From NCBI RefSeq assembly GCF_011764505.1, contig NZ_AP022839.1, positions 1,223,001-1,287,000 on the forward strand: DNA of 64,000 bases. The letters are read 5' to 3'. Origin of the DNA: Legionella antarctica. GTDB lineage: Bacteria; Pseudomonadota; Gammaproteobacteria; Legionellales; Legionellaceae. This document shows, one piece after another, positions 55,768 to 64,000 of the stretch. Numbering within the stretch: position 1 is the first letter of the stretch; every line of letters starts with the position of its first letter. The position numbers were made by a program, and so were the translations under genes. Below the pieces are notes generated by a model. It was not told where the DNA came from, ran no database searches, and saw only the letters and a program-made list of their open reading frames with translations.

Positions 55768-56277
55768 TCAATAACAGGTGTTTCATTAACTGCTATTGTG
55801 GTTGACTCGTGTGCTACGCACCCTCGTCAACGAAAGAAAGTAGAATTAAAGTTATATCTTAAATTAAACGGATCGCTGTCTTGACAATGGGGTCCACTGT
55901 AATCATCGACTTTTACCCCTGTTTCTATTTCTATACCTAATTCTTTTGCAATGTTTAAAAAAGTGGTTTCAATTTCTGAAGTGGGGACGAAGCCATGTAG
56001 TTTCCTAACAGCATCAAAAGCTTCGTAAGTTTTTGAATTTGATAATGACTGACTTTCCAGTTTAAGTATGTGATGACGACTTTACTCTTTATTACGATCC
56101 AGAATTTTGATTTGCAAGGCAGGATTATGCAGTTTCATCTCAATAGCAGTAAACAAGCCTACTGGTCCGGCTCCAACAATTAGGACATCAGGTTTCATAG
56201 AGTAGTCAATAATGAATAAATGTTGACGCATTATACCGAGAGATTAAATATTGATCAATCATTGTTTGCTATTTTAA

Positions 56278-57843
56278 TTACTCTTCAATTTTATCAATGA
56301 TGGTATCTAACAGTGGTCTTTTAAATGGAAGGGTACAAACGAAGGTTGTTCCTTTTCCTGGAGTGCTGGTTAATTCAATTTCACCTTCCAAATCAGTCAT
56401 AAGTTGCTTTACGATATGTAAGCCAAGCCCAGCTCCTGAATATTTATTTTGGTTAGCAGGATGAATACGGTAAAATTTTTCATAAATCAGAGATTGTTTT
56501 TCGGGTGAGATTCCAATTCCGGTATCATTGACGATTAACTGTAAAATAAGGTGTCTATCGTCTACCACTCTTCCTAATTTAACTTGAACAAATACATGAC
56601 CTTTGGTGGTAAAACGAATCGCATTGCTTAGTAAATTTAATAAAATTCGGCGCAGTCTGTAGGGGTCGCCAATAAAAATAGTAGGTAAATCTATATCATA
56701 CTCAGCGCTCAATTTAAGTTTTTTGGAAATAGCAGCTGATTGTTGCATCGTAACTGTTCTCTCAATGAGTTGTTTAAAATCAAATTTTTTGGCAAGAACG
56801 GCAGTGTATTCTGACTGGTAACGTGAGAAATCGATAATATCATTTAGTAAATCAAGGAATTCTTTTGCTGAGCCATAGGTTAGTTCCAGCAGCTCTTTTT
56901 TTTCCGGTGCAGTTTCAGCTTCGGCAAGCATCTGGACGATACTGTAAATTCCACTAAATGGAGTGCGTAATTGGTGCTCCATATTGCGTAAGAATTCAGA
57001 TTTAGCCTGGTTGGCTGTTTCAGCCGCAATTTGAGCCTGACATAGGTCTTGTTCGATTTTTTTTCGATCCGTGATATCAAAGGAAACACCTAAAACACCG
57101 ATCACTTCCCCTTTTTTATTGAATAAAGGAGCTTTTTTAGATAAAAAAATGGAGACTTGCTCTGAATTTGCCAGTTGAGAGGCTTCTTCAGTAGTCAGGG
57201 TTTCTTTATTATTAATTACTGCCAAGTCAGATTCCCTCAGAATATCTGCTTCGTGATGCCAGGGCATTTCAAAATCTGTTTTGCCAATCATCTCATTGGG
57301 GTCTGAGAAGCCAGCTGATTTTGCCTGGGCTAAATTGCACCCTTGATAGATCGAGTCTTTATTTTTCCAATATACGTGTCCCGGTAAATTTTCAATAATA
57401 CTTGCAAGAGTCAGCTCAACTTTTTCTTTTTCAAGCCGAACTTTTTCTTCTGCGTGCTTTCGGGCAGTTATATTAATTGAAATACCAGCAATTCCACTTA
57501 ATTCTCCCTGCTTATTAAAAATAGGAATTTTCTGGGTCAGATATATCTGGTTCAATCCATTAATATCTTCTATTTGCTCCTCAAAGATGCATGGACCTTG
57601 TTTAAAAATTACCTCCATATCATTTTTTCTAATTTGATTCGCTATATTTTGGGGGAGCAGATCGTAATCCGTTTTGCCAATAATCTGATCAGGACTGGAA
57701 AATCCCAGATTTTTGGCCTGCAATAAATTGCATAGCAAATATTCAAAATTTAGATTTTTCCAGTACATATGTACTGGCGTAGATTCAATCATTTGTTTGT
57801 ATAAATCAGCCTGACTGAAGTTATAAAAATCTTTATTTGCCAT
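56278..57843 (-). CDS. PAS-domain sensor histidine kinase
   Basis: 521 residues, cytoplasmic, with no membrane span. Two PAS domains: about 15-125 (VHMYWKNLNFEYLLCN, GKTDYDLLPQ) and about 150-260 (GHVYWKNKDSIYQGCN, GKTDFEMPW), very alike and so probably a duplication. Then HisKA with FLRNMEHQLRTPFSG (His290 as phosphate site) and a HATPase_c with N-box LLNLLSNAIRF (Asn407), G1 DTGIGIS and G2 GAGLGL. It has no receiver domain and no response-regulator gene nearby. It follows the 435-residue gene by 20 bases on the same strand, so they are probably one transcript. The signal sensed is unknown; PAS pairs often bind haem, flavin or small ligands. Confidence 0.88.
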   Translation of the reverse strand: MANKDFYNFSQADLYKQMIESTPVHMYWKNLNFEYLLCNLLQAKNLGFSSPDQIIGKTDYDLLPQNIANQIRKNDMEVIFKQGPCIFEEQIEDINGLNQIYLTQKIPIFNKQGELSGIAGISINITARKHAEEKVRLEKEKVELTLASIIENLPGHVYWKNKDSIYQGCNLAQAKSAGFSDPNEMIGKTDFEMPWHHEADILRESDLAVINNKETLTTEEASQLANSEQVSIFLSKKAPLFNKKGEVIGVLGVSFDITDRKKIEQDLCQAQIAAETANQAKSEFLRNMEHQLRTPFSGIYSIVQMLAEAETAPEKKELLELTYGSAKEFLDLLNDIIDFSRYQSEYTAVLAKKFDFKQLIERTVTMQQSAAISKKLKLSAEYDIDLPTIFIGDPYRLRRILLNLLSNAIRFTTKGHVFVQVKLGRVVDDRHLILQLIVNDTGIGISPEKQSLIYEKFYRIHPANQNKYSGAGLGLHIVKQLMTDLEGEIELTSTPGKGTTFVCTLPFKRPLLDTIIDKIEE

Positions 57844-57863
57844 ACTATACCTTTATCATCAGT

Positions 57864-59171
57864 TTATGGGTTAATCACCTGATAGGCGTCAAAAACAGAC
57901 CCCACATAAATTTTTTCCAATTGACTGATCTCATCTTGTACACTACTGGCATAGATATGCCTTAAGAAAAAGAGAGATGGATTTTGTCTGGAGCATCCTG
58001 AGTGTAAAGCAAATTGTTGCATAAGCAGTAACTTATTTTCATGAAGTTTTTTTCCCTCCAGGTTGTCATCAGGATTTATCAATTGAAATGGGTTTTCTCG
58101 AAAAGATTCCAGTCGTTTACCGGAGTACTGAGGATGACTGGCTGTATTAGCTAAAATTAATTTCAATGGAGTTTCACAGAGTACACGCTCAATATATTCT
58201 TTGGGAGATTCAATAGGAGTATTTTGTGGATAAGAGATATCTCCTGATACCACCATACAATGTTTTGGCAGGTACTGTTTGCTCGGAACGAGTATAAGAG
58301 CAGAGTGGTTTTCTGTACTCGTTAATAAAAAATAAATAACGGAATTTTCCTGTCTATTTTGGTCTGTCAATTGATGGACAATAAAAAGGACAGGTAGTTG
58401 TTCTTTAGTACTGTGATGAAAAATTATGTCACTAACTATGTAACAAGGTAACACGGCACGGTCTTCATCAGATATTTGGAAGAGGGCGGGTAAAAGATCC
58501 GTATACCCCTGTTCTTTGGGTAAATCGTGTGCAATCTTAATTATGAAATTACACCCCAGGGAGCATATCAGTTGTTGGTATTTGTGGGTTAGTCTTTTCG
58601 ATTTATACTTGGAAATATGAAATTCTCTACTAATGTACTCGAGATTAATGGCAACGGGGATCTTATTTTCTCGTATATTGAAATGAGTTAAGAAATAACA
58701 GGCAATTATAAAAATAAAATCATTGCTTAGAGGAATCAGGAGCTGATGCCTTGCAAAAAAATCATTAATATCTTCTCTTCCATCAAGGTTTTTATTATAG
58801 GTTTTTGAATGTTTAATTTCATTTTCCCAGTCAAAAATAATATGTTCCAATTGGACTTTATAATTTCGAAATAGTTCAATTTCATGGGAAAATTGGGTTT
58901 TAAGAGGGGTGGAGTAAAGCCATTTTTTTGCAAGATTAAGTATTTTATATGCTCTGATTTGGCATAGGTTTTCTCCTACCTGAGCATCGAATGAGGCTAA
59001 ACTGCCTGCCATGAAGAGTTCCAGAGCACTAATAGAGAAATCAACAATTGATTTGATAAAATAAAGATCCCCAAGTTTTTGATGTTTATTAATCAATTGA
59101 GCATTATCCGAATAGGGTAGCAAAGAAAGAATATTATGCTGTTCGTCTTGTTCATCAATAAACTTTTTCAT
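57864..59171 (-). CDS. Unknown protein in kinase/SemiSWEET operon
   Basis: 435 residues, not recognised. It has a helical N-terminal half (HQKLGDLYFIKSIVDFSISA, FRNYKVQLEHIIFDWENEI) and a second half with mixed strands and helices (HHSTKEQLPVLFIVHQLTD, NSVIYFLLTSTENHSALILV). No signal peptide, zinc motif or nucleotide-binding loop is apparent. Both flanking spacers are short (20 bases to the kinase gene, 14 to the SemiSWEET gene), pointing to co-transcription. It may be a sensor input, a regulator of the kinase or an effector; the data do not separate these. Confidence 0.6.
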   Translation of the reverse strand: MKKFIDEQDEQHNILSLLPYSDNAQLINKHQKLGDLYFIKSIVDFSISALELFMAGSLASFDAQVGENLCQIRAYKILNLAKKWLYSTPLKTQFSHEIELFRNYKVQLEHIIFDWENEIKHSKTYNKNLDGREDINDFFARHQLLIPLSNDFIFIIACYFLTHFNIRENKIPVAINLEYISREFHISKYKSKRLTHKYQQLICSLGCNFIIKIAHDLPKEQGYTDLLPALFQISDEDRAVLPCYIVSDIIFHHSTKEQLPVLFIVHQLTDQNRQENSVIYFLLTSTENHSALILVPSKQYLPKHCMVVSGDISYPQNTPIESPKEYIERVLCETPLKLILANTASHPQYSGKRLESFRENPFQLINPDDNLEGKKLHENKLLLMQQFALHSGCSRQNPSLFFLRHIYASSVQDEISQLEKIYVGSVFDAYQVINP

Positions 59172-59185
59172 AATGTTCCTTGTTA

Positions 59186-59467
59186 TTAATGAGACTTGAA
59201 GTATTTATAATAAATAATCAAACACGACACCCAACCACAAGTAATAATACTCAAAAAATACCCTCCAGCAAGTAAATAATCTTTTTCTAATAATCCGTGT
59301 AACATAGTGAAAAGTTGAATGATATTAAATCCAACAAAGGTTACTAATGAAACACCTAATGCTGATTTATTTTTAATTAAAGTAATAATTTGAGGAATAA
59401 ATAGTGCGGCATTAGCCAATAAACTAATTGAAAAACCATATTGAACAACGTATTCTGTTAGTGACAT
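59186..59467 (-). CDS. SemiSWEET (PQ-loop) sugar transporter
   Basis: 93 residues, three membrane spans (about 8-30, 41-62 and 68-88), the length of a bacterial SemiSWEET half-transporter that works as a dimer. The PQ-loop is present: ALFIPQIITLIKNKSALGVS (Pro25-Gln26). Conserved positions Trp/Asn in the third span are partly replaced (GFNIIQLFTML). Family role: passive sugar uptake. It lies 14 bases before the 435-residue gene, making it the first gene of the apparent operon. Confidence 0.8.
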   Translation of the reverse strand: MSLTEYVVQYGFSISLLANAALFIPQIITLIKNKSALGVSLVTFVGFNIIQLFTMLHGLLEKDYLLAGGYFLSIITCGWVSCLIIYYKYFKSH

Positions 59468-59662
59468 GCTATTCCCATTTTATTTATTAATATCATAATA
59501 TTGTCTTTTGCTAGCCGCCCATTAGTTTCTCTAATCTATCTATTAATATAGCAGCATTTTTCCGGATATATTGTGTTGCTATAGTTTGATTAGGTATCTT
59601 AATGGCGTTTAGAATATCCTGTAGTTGTTAAATAAAATGCATTATATCATCCAGAGTTGAAT

Positions 59663-60178
59663 ATGACAGATAATTACACACCTATAAATATAGAAACCTT
59701 AATATTAGTTGCAGTTTGGGAGTATCCTTTTGTCTTTCAGGGGTCTTTTAGGATTATTGATAAGAACAGGCATAGTGAACGGTTTATTTTTTATAGGTGC
59801 GAATGTCTGAAGTCTGAAAAAACTGATATTCTTGAAGATGAATTTTCTCCCTATGATTACCAATTTACTCATTTATACTGCGTTGCTTCAGATCAGACAC
59901 AGATTGAATTTATGGGGCAATTAATTGGAGAGGCTTTATATTTATTGAAGTATGCACTTTATACAACGTTGACTCAAATGATCCGCAAGAATAAGCAATA
60001 CCTTACGTATATAGATGAGATTGCCCTTTTAGCTATTAGTAAAAGGGTTGAGGTTATATTGAAAGAGGGGTTGGATACTCAAGAGGATATAGAGCTTGGT
60101 TTTGCTGTATCCATGGACTTTAATCCTGGGGAACCCTTGGGGCAGGCAGCAGTATCTGCATTGCTTTTCCATAACTGA
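59663..60178 (+). CDS. Unknown protein
   Basis: 171 residues from the ATG at 59663 (MTDNYTPINIETLILVAVWE); a TTG two codons earlier is also in frame. No recognised family. It has mixed strands and helices (FRIIDKNRHSERFIFYRCEC; GEALYLLKYALYTTLTQMIR) with an acidic middle, no signal peptide and no clear membrane span. It converges with valS, with a hairpin between them. Confidence 0.5.
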   Translation: MTDNYTPINIETLILVAVWEYPFVFQGSFRIIDKNRHSERFIFYRCECLKSEKTDILEDEFSPYDYQFTHLYCVASDQTQIEFMGQLIGEALYLLKYALYTTLTQMIRKNKQYLTYIDEIALLAISKRVEVILKEGLDTQEDIELGFAVSMDFNPGEPLGQAAVSALLFHN

Positions 60179-60221
60179 CGTTAAGCAATGATTCTTACTA
60201 GTTACTCGACACTTAGGACAA

Positions 60222-60243
60222 CTCCCTGGTTCAGATCAGGGAG
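60222..60243. terminator. Hairpin between convergent genes
   Basis: CTCCCTG (60222-60228) pairs with CAGGGAG (60237-60243) across an 8-base loop, between the stops of the 59663 gene and valS. The T runs are short on both sides. Confidence 0.6.
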
Positions 60244-60265
60244 CGGTAAGTTCTTAAATCCCTGA

Positions 60266-63031
60266 TTACAAAGCCTTAATTCTAATTTGATGTTGCATCA
60301 ACTTTTCTTTAGCTTGTTGTGCCTGAATTAGTTTTTCTTGCTCTTTTGCTATAATTTCAGCAGGCGCTTTATCGGTAAACAAGGGATTACTTAACTTTCC
60401 TTGGGCAAGGTTAATGTCTTTATCCAGTTTAGCCATTTCTTTAGCCAGTCGAGAAAGCTCCGCTTCTTTGTCTATTAAATCTGCCATGGGAATTAATAAT
60501 TCAATGTCGCCTAATACAGCCGTTGCAGATACCGGTGCTTTTTCATCAGCGCTTAAGTAATGAATCTCACCTACCCTACTCATCGCTTTTAACGTTTGTT
60601 GATACTTCTCAATGCGTTTTTTAAGTACTGGTGTACTATTACGAATATGCAGCGGAATCATTTTGGCTGGAGAAATCGACATTTCGCTGCGTATGGTTCG
60701 TAAGGCTTGAATTGCTGCTTTTAACCACTCCAATTCTTCTTCAATAATATCATTAATGAACTCTTCGTTTACTTGAGGATAAGTACTAAGCATAATACTG
60801 ACCCCATTTTCACTGGTGAATTTAGTTGTTCTTTGCCAGATTTCTTCGGTAATGAAGGGCATTATAGGATGTAGCAGCTTCAGAATACGATCCAGTACAT
60901 GAATTAAAGTCCTGCGTGTTCCTCTTTTCAGAGCACTTAAGGCCTGTTCATCCTGAAGCACTGGTTTGGATAGCTCCAGGTACCAGTCACAATATTCATG
61001 CCAGACAAATTCGTATAGGGTATTGGCTAATAAATCAAATCTGTAGGTTTCGAAGTAATGGTGTACTTTACTAATGGTTCGTTGAAGTCGAGATAATATC
61101 CATTCATCCGCTGGACTGTATTGGAATGCACCATCGCCGAAATCAATTTGCTCTTCATCAGTGTTAAGTAACACATAACGTGCAGCGTTCCATAATTTAT
61201 TACAAAAATTTCGATATCCTTCAACACGACCTATATCAAAGCGTACATTACGACCTGTTGAAGCAAGTGAACAATAAGTGAAGCGTAGTGCATCTGTTCC
61301 ATATGCACTGATACCTTCAGGGAATTCTTTACGAGTGGCCTTAATGATTTTGTCGCGTACTGAGGGTAACATCAAATTTGAAGTACGTTTGGCTACTAAT
61401 GATTCGAGATCTATCCCATCAATAATATCCAGAGGATCAAGTACATTTCCTTTGGATTTGGACATTTTATGTCCTTCACTATCGCGGATTAATCCAGTAA
61501 TAAAGATGTCTTTAAAAGGAACTTTCCCGGTGAATTTTAAACCCATCATAATCATGCGGGCAACCCAGAAAAATATAATATCAAAACCGGTAACGAGTAC
61601 AGAGGTGGGGTAAAACTGCTCCAGCTCAGTAGTACGCTCAGGCCAACCCAAAGTTGAAAAGGGCCACAGAGCAGAAGAGAACCAGGTATCAAGAACATCT
61701 TCATCTTGTTTTAAGGAAGTATCCTCATCAATTTTATATTTAAAGCGAACATCATTTTCACTGTAACCCACATAAATATTACCCTGACTGTCATACCAGG
61801 CCGGAATTCTATGTCCCCACCATAATTGGCGACTGATACACCAATCTTCAATGTTCTCCATCCACTGAAAATAGGTTTTGTTCCAGTTTTCCGGGATAAA
61901 GCGGATTTCACCTTTTTTTACTGCCGCAATTGCTGGTTCGGCCAAAGGTTGTATTTTTACATACCATTGATCAGTTAACAGTGGTTCGATGATCACATTT
62001 GATTTTTCCCCACGAGGAACTTTTAATTTATGGGGTTCTGTTTTTACCAGAAAGCCCTCTTTGTCCAAGTCCTGGATGATTTGCTCTCTGGCAATAAATC
62101 TATCCATACCTTGATATTTCAAGGGGACATTTTTATTAAGCATCGCCTTTTTGTTTAATATATTGATCAAGGGTAAATCGTGCCGTTTTCCTACTTCATG
62201 ATCGTTAAAATCATGGGCTGGGGTAATTTTAACACAGCCACTGCCAAATTCTTTATCTACATACTCATCTGCAATAATGGGGATGGTTCTGTCGCAAAGG
62301 GGGAGATTTACTTGTTTGCCAATTAAATGTTGGAAACGAGGATCAGCAGGATGAACTGCTACTGCCGAATCACCCAGCAAAGTTTCAGGGCGTGTAGTAG
62401 CAACCACTACAAACTCAGAAGAATCAACTACAGGGTATCGAATATGCCAAAGAAATCCATCCTCTTCTTCAGAAAGTACTTCAAGATCAGAAACGGCAGT
62501 TCCAAGTTTCGGATCCCAATTAACCAAACGAGTGCCTCGATAGATCAGACCTTCATCATGAAGCTGGACAAACACTTTTTGTACCGCCGCGGATAAACCC
62601 TCATCCATAGTGAACCGTTCTCGATCCCAATCTACTGAATCCCCTATGCGTCTCATTTGCTGAGTTATCGTGTTGCCAGATTCATTTTTCCATTTCCACA
62701 CATGTTCTAAAAATTGCTCACGACTTAAATCTTTTCGAGCAATTCCTTGAGCTTCTAATTGTTTTTCAACAACAAGCTGAGTAGAAATTCCCGCATGGTC
62801 CGTTCCAGGTTGCCACAACGTTTTGTCACCCGACATTCGGTGGTAGCGAGTTAAAGCATCCATAATGGTGTGTTGAAAACCGTGTCCCATATGAAGGCTT
62901 CCTGTAACATTGGGAGGGGGAAGCATAATGCAAAATCGTTTGCCATCGCCTTTGGGCTGAAAGTAATGCTGACTTTCCCACTTTTGGTAATAAGCTTGCT
63001 CTATCGCCTCGGGTGAATAGGTTTTATCCAT
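60266..63031 (-). CDS. valS: Valyl-tRNA synthetase
   Basis: 921 residues from MDKTYSPEAIEQ; an in-frame ATG further out (63097) would add 22 residues not typical of the enzyme. Class Ia synthetase that loads tRNA-Val. The HIGH signature is PPPNVTGSLHMGHG (HMGH at about 47-50) and the KMSKS loop is GHKMSKSKGNVLDP (about residue 520). The editing CP1 domain lies between them, including TTRPETLLGDSAVAVHP. An anticodon-binding domain and a C-terminal coiled coil (DLIDKEAELSRLAKEMAKLD) complete the protein. This is a core gene and marks the chromosome outside the accessory zone. Confidence 0.97.
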   Translation of the reverse strand: MDKTYSPEAIEQAYYQKWESQHYFQPKGDGKRFCIMLPPPNVTGSLHMGHGFQHTIMDALTRYHRMSGDKTLWQPGTDHAGISTQLVVEKQLEAQGIARKDLSREQFLEHVWKWKNESGNTITQQMRRIGDSVDWDRERFTMDEGLSAAVQKVFVQLHDEGLIYRGTRLVNWDPKLGTAVSDLEVLSEEEDGFLWHIRYPVVDSSEFVVVATTRPETLLGDSAVAVHPADPRFQHLIGKQVNLPLCDRTIPIIADEYVDKEFGSGCVKITPAHDFNDHEVGKRHDLPLINILNKKAMLNKNVPLKYQGMDRFIAREQIIQDLDKEGFLVKTEPHKLKVPRGEKSNVIIEPLLTDQWYVKIQPLAEPAIAAVKKGEIRFIPENWNKTYFQWMENIEDWCISRQLWWGHRIPAWYDSQGNIYVGYSENDVRFKYKIDEDTSLKQDEDVLDTWFSSALWPFSTLGWPERTTELEQFYPTSVLVTGFDIIFFWVARMIMMGLKFTGKVPFKDIFITGLIRDSEGHKMSKSKGNVLDPLDIIDGIDLESLVAKRTSNLMLPSVRDKIIKATRKEFPEGISAYGTDALRFTYCSLASTGRNVRFDIGRVEGYRNFCNKLWNAARYVLLNTDEEQIDFGDGAFQYSPADEWILSRLQRTISKVHHYFETYRFDLLANTLYEFVWHEYCDWYLELSKPVLQDEQALSALKRGTRRTLIHVLDRILKLLHPIMPFITEEIWQRTTKFTSENGVSIMLSTYPQVNEEFINDIIEEELEWLKAAIQALRTIRSEMSISPAKMIPLHIRNSTPVLKKRIEKYQQTLKAMSRVGEIHYLSADEKAPVSATAVLGDIELLIPMADLIDKEAELSRLAKEMAKLDKDINLAQGKLSNPLFTDKAPAEIIAKEQEKLIQAQQAKEKLMQHQIRIKAL

Positions 63032-63167
63032 GTTATAGCCTGTACTGGTAAAAAGACAGAATGGTATCACAGACTGATGGGGCATAGCCATTTTCATGAA
63101 GGCACATAAAGTTGTTTATTAATAATGAAAATAAAGACTGGTATTTTTGGGGAATACTCAACTATGT

Positions 63168-63230
63168 TGTTTATTGTTTATTGTTTATTGTTTATCGTTT
63201 ATCGTTTATCGTTTATCGTTTATCGTTTAT
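63168..63230. repeat. Nine-copy heptamer tandem repeat upstream of valS
   Basis: Four TGTTTAT units (63168-63195) followed by five CGTTTAT units (63196-63230), in perfect register. They lie in the 300-base non-coding gap between valS (ends at 63031) and the RND gene. The rest of the gap shows no gene. Confidence 0.95.
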
Positions 63231-63334
63231 CATCTGAAAGATGAAGGATAAAAGTAATTAATTGCCGTATTTTCTCGGACGAGGCTATTACCCCTCCTCA
63301 GCCCGAGCGGAACCAGGTCAAATCTTTAAAATCC

Positions 63335-64000
63335 TTAAATGAGAGTCTCAGACTCTAACGCAACGGGTTCATCCGGTTTACGACGATGGTCTTCAGCGAT
63401 GTAGGTATAGAGTGTAGGTACAACAAACAAGGTGAAGCAAGTTCCAATCATTAAGCCCGTTGCAATTACCAGACCAATATCAAATCGGCTCACAGCCCCA
63501 GCTCCACTTGCAATCAATAGCGGCAGCACACCAAAAACCATCGCCGCTGTAGTCATCAATATTGGGCGCAATCGAATGGCTGCTGCTTCTTCCACAGCTG
63601 CACGTCTATCCATATTTTTTTCTCGTTGTAAATGATTAGCAAAGTCAACAATTAGAATGCCGTGTTTACTTATAAGACCTATTAAGGTAATCAGGCCAAC
63701 CTGGGTATAAATATTAATGCTGGCCAAGCCTAGGTTGAGTGGGATTAAAGCGCCACAAATAGACATAGGCACACTGATTAAAACAATTAGTGGATCGCGG
63801 AAACTTTCATACTGAGCCGATAAAACTAGAAAGATAATAATGATGGCAAAAAGGAAAGCAAAAACTAATGCGCTCCCTTCCTGCATAAATTGTCTTGATT
63901 CTCCGCCAAAATCATAAGTAAACCCTTTAGGTAAGGTTTCTTTCGCTGCATCTTGTAAAAAATGAAGTCCTTCTCCTAAGGTTTTTCCAGGCATCATCAC
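63335..64000 (-). CDS. RND efflux pump (AcrB/HAE1 type), C-terminal part
   Basis: 221 residues up to the window edge; the gene continues to the right. It is the last fifth of an HAE1 pump: the second pump half with EGSALVFAFLFAIIIIFLVL, IYTQVGLITLIGLISKHGIL and AAAIRLRPILMTTAAMVFGV, then FTLFVVPTLYTYIAEDHRRK and a short polar end. It is only distantly like the MdtB/MdtC pair at 1877-8164 (it has LISKHGILIVDFAN, not LVMKNAIMMIDFAL), so it is a separate pump, probably of the multidrug or acriflavine type. Confidence 0.9.
   Translation of the reverse strand: MMMPGKTLGEGLHFLQDAAKETLPKGFTYDFGGESRQFMQEGSALVFAFLFAIIIIFLVLSAQYESFRDPLIVLISVPMSICGALIPLNLGLASINIYTQVGLITLIGLISKHGILIVDFANHLQREKNMDRRAAVEEAAAIRLRPILMTTAAMVFGVLPLLIASGAGAVSRFDIGLVIATGLMIGTCFTLFVVPTLYTYIAEDHRRKPDEPVALESETLI

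Larger units (their letters stand above)
51982..55901 (+). mobile_element. IS3-family element IS3-B, interrupted by IS21-B
   Basis: The ends read TATAGTGGACCCC at the left and, on the reverse strand, TACAGTGGACCCC at the right. The 3-bp target duplication ATC lies at 51979-51981 and 55902-55904, and removing the element plus one ATC restores the reading frame of the FAD monooxygenase gene. Without the nested IS21-B and its 9-bp duplication the element would be 1480 bp. It encodes its own orfA and orfB and ends in a long hairpin. Confidence 0.93.
49283..56198 (-). pseudogene. FAD-dependent monooxygenase gene, broken by two IS insertions and a stop
   Basis: Three pieces on one strand rejoin in frame. 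Piece 1 (56198 down to 55902) starts MKPDVLIVGAGPVGLFTAIE, the FAD-binding G-x-G-P-x-G, and has an in-frame TAA at 56082-56084 after ILDRNKE. Removing IS3-B and one ATC joins KVDD to CQQLLNQFPTAQTIIGADGA (piece 2, 51981 down to 51336), which holds the DG motif and VYLVGDAAAAVPYYRALNAG (FAD GD motif). Removing IS3-A copy 4 and one CTG joins LNKTLS to GLAQNEMRRATRQNKKVNWG (piece 3, 49869 down to 49283). Piece 3 adds two membrane helices (FIITTVALSAVAFFSLSIAM, ILLSLIGASALVGTCVFLF) and a Ser/Glu-rich tail. The whole protein would be about 510 residues, a PHBH/kynurenine-monooxygenase-like enzyme with a membrane tail. Confidence 0.85.

Noticed and set aside
55627..55884. 85-codon open frame after IS3-B orfB
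   Set aside because: It lies across the long hairpin and terminal part of the IS and reads as a by-product of its inverted repeats.
63168..63230. Possible CRISPR array
   Set aside because: The units are 7 bp with no spacers; it is a simple tandem repeat. No array or cas gene was seen anywhere in the window.

Overview
The window looks like a chromosome segment of a Legionella species. The bases are AT-rich. It carries an ankyrin-repeat protein, a LegC2/LegC7 (YlfB/YlfA)-like coiled-coil membrane protein, a histone-deacetylase-fold protein, a very large hydrolase plus coiled-coil protein and many unrecognised proteins, which is typical of the Dot/Icm effector-rich accessory genome of that genus. 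All names rest on reading the sequence and recalling families; no database search was possible.

Layout. 1-649: end of an IS3-family element (called IS3-A here). 678-9713: an MdtABC-type tripartite RND efflux operon with its outer-membrane factor. 9801-15107: small unknown proteins, an MFS transporter, a TPR protein and a STY0301-like exported protein. 15491-27215: a zone scarred by insertion sequences, holding a second IS3-A, a 5'-truncated Sel1 gene, an ankyrin gene split by an IS66 element, a candidate effector, and an IS21 element that removed the front of an epimerase gene. 27278-34276: DUF4949-like, TM2-domain, HDAC-like, YjbQ, L,D-transpeptidase and outer-membrane beta-barrel genes. 34470-39510: third IS3-A, a LegC2/C7-like effector and the second IS66. 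39548-49220: unknown genes, a membrane glycosyltransferase-like protein, a TauD-like dioxygenase, the 1767-residue hydrolase/coiled-coil protein and a toxin-like small protein. 49283-56198: one FAD monooxygenase gene broken into three pieces by the fourth IS3-A and by a second IS3 element (IS3-B) that itself contains a second IS21. 56278-59467: a PAS histidine kinase, an unknown protein and a SemiSWEET in one apparent operon. 60266-63031: valS. 63335-64000: start-less end of another RND pump.

About a quarter of the window is insertion sequence. Target-site duplications could be read for IS3-A copies 3 and 4 (3 bp), both IS66 copies (8 bp), IS3-B (3 bp) and IS21-B (up to 9 bp). IS3-A copy 2 and IS21-A have none, and each abuts a truncated gene, so those two sites have been rearranged or deleted.

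The intact genes form a few units: the efflux operon (overlapping or closely spaced genes), the SemiSWEET/unknown/kinase operon, and scattered single effector-like genes with their own ribosome sites. Five genes are damaged beyond the IS genes themselves: the ankyrin gene, the Sel1 gene, the epimerase gene, the FAD monooxygenase gene and a short NTPase-like fragment.
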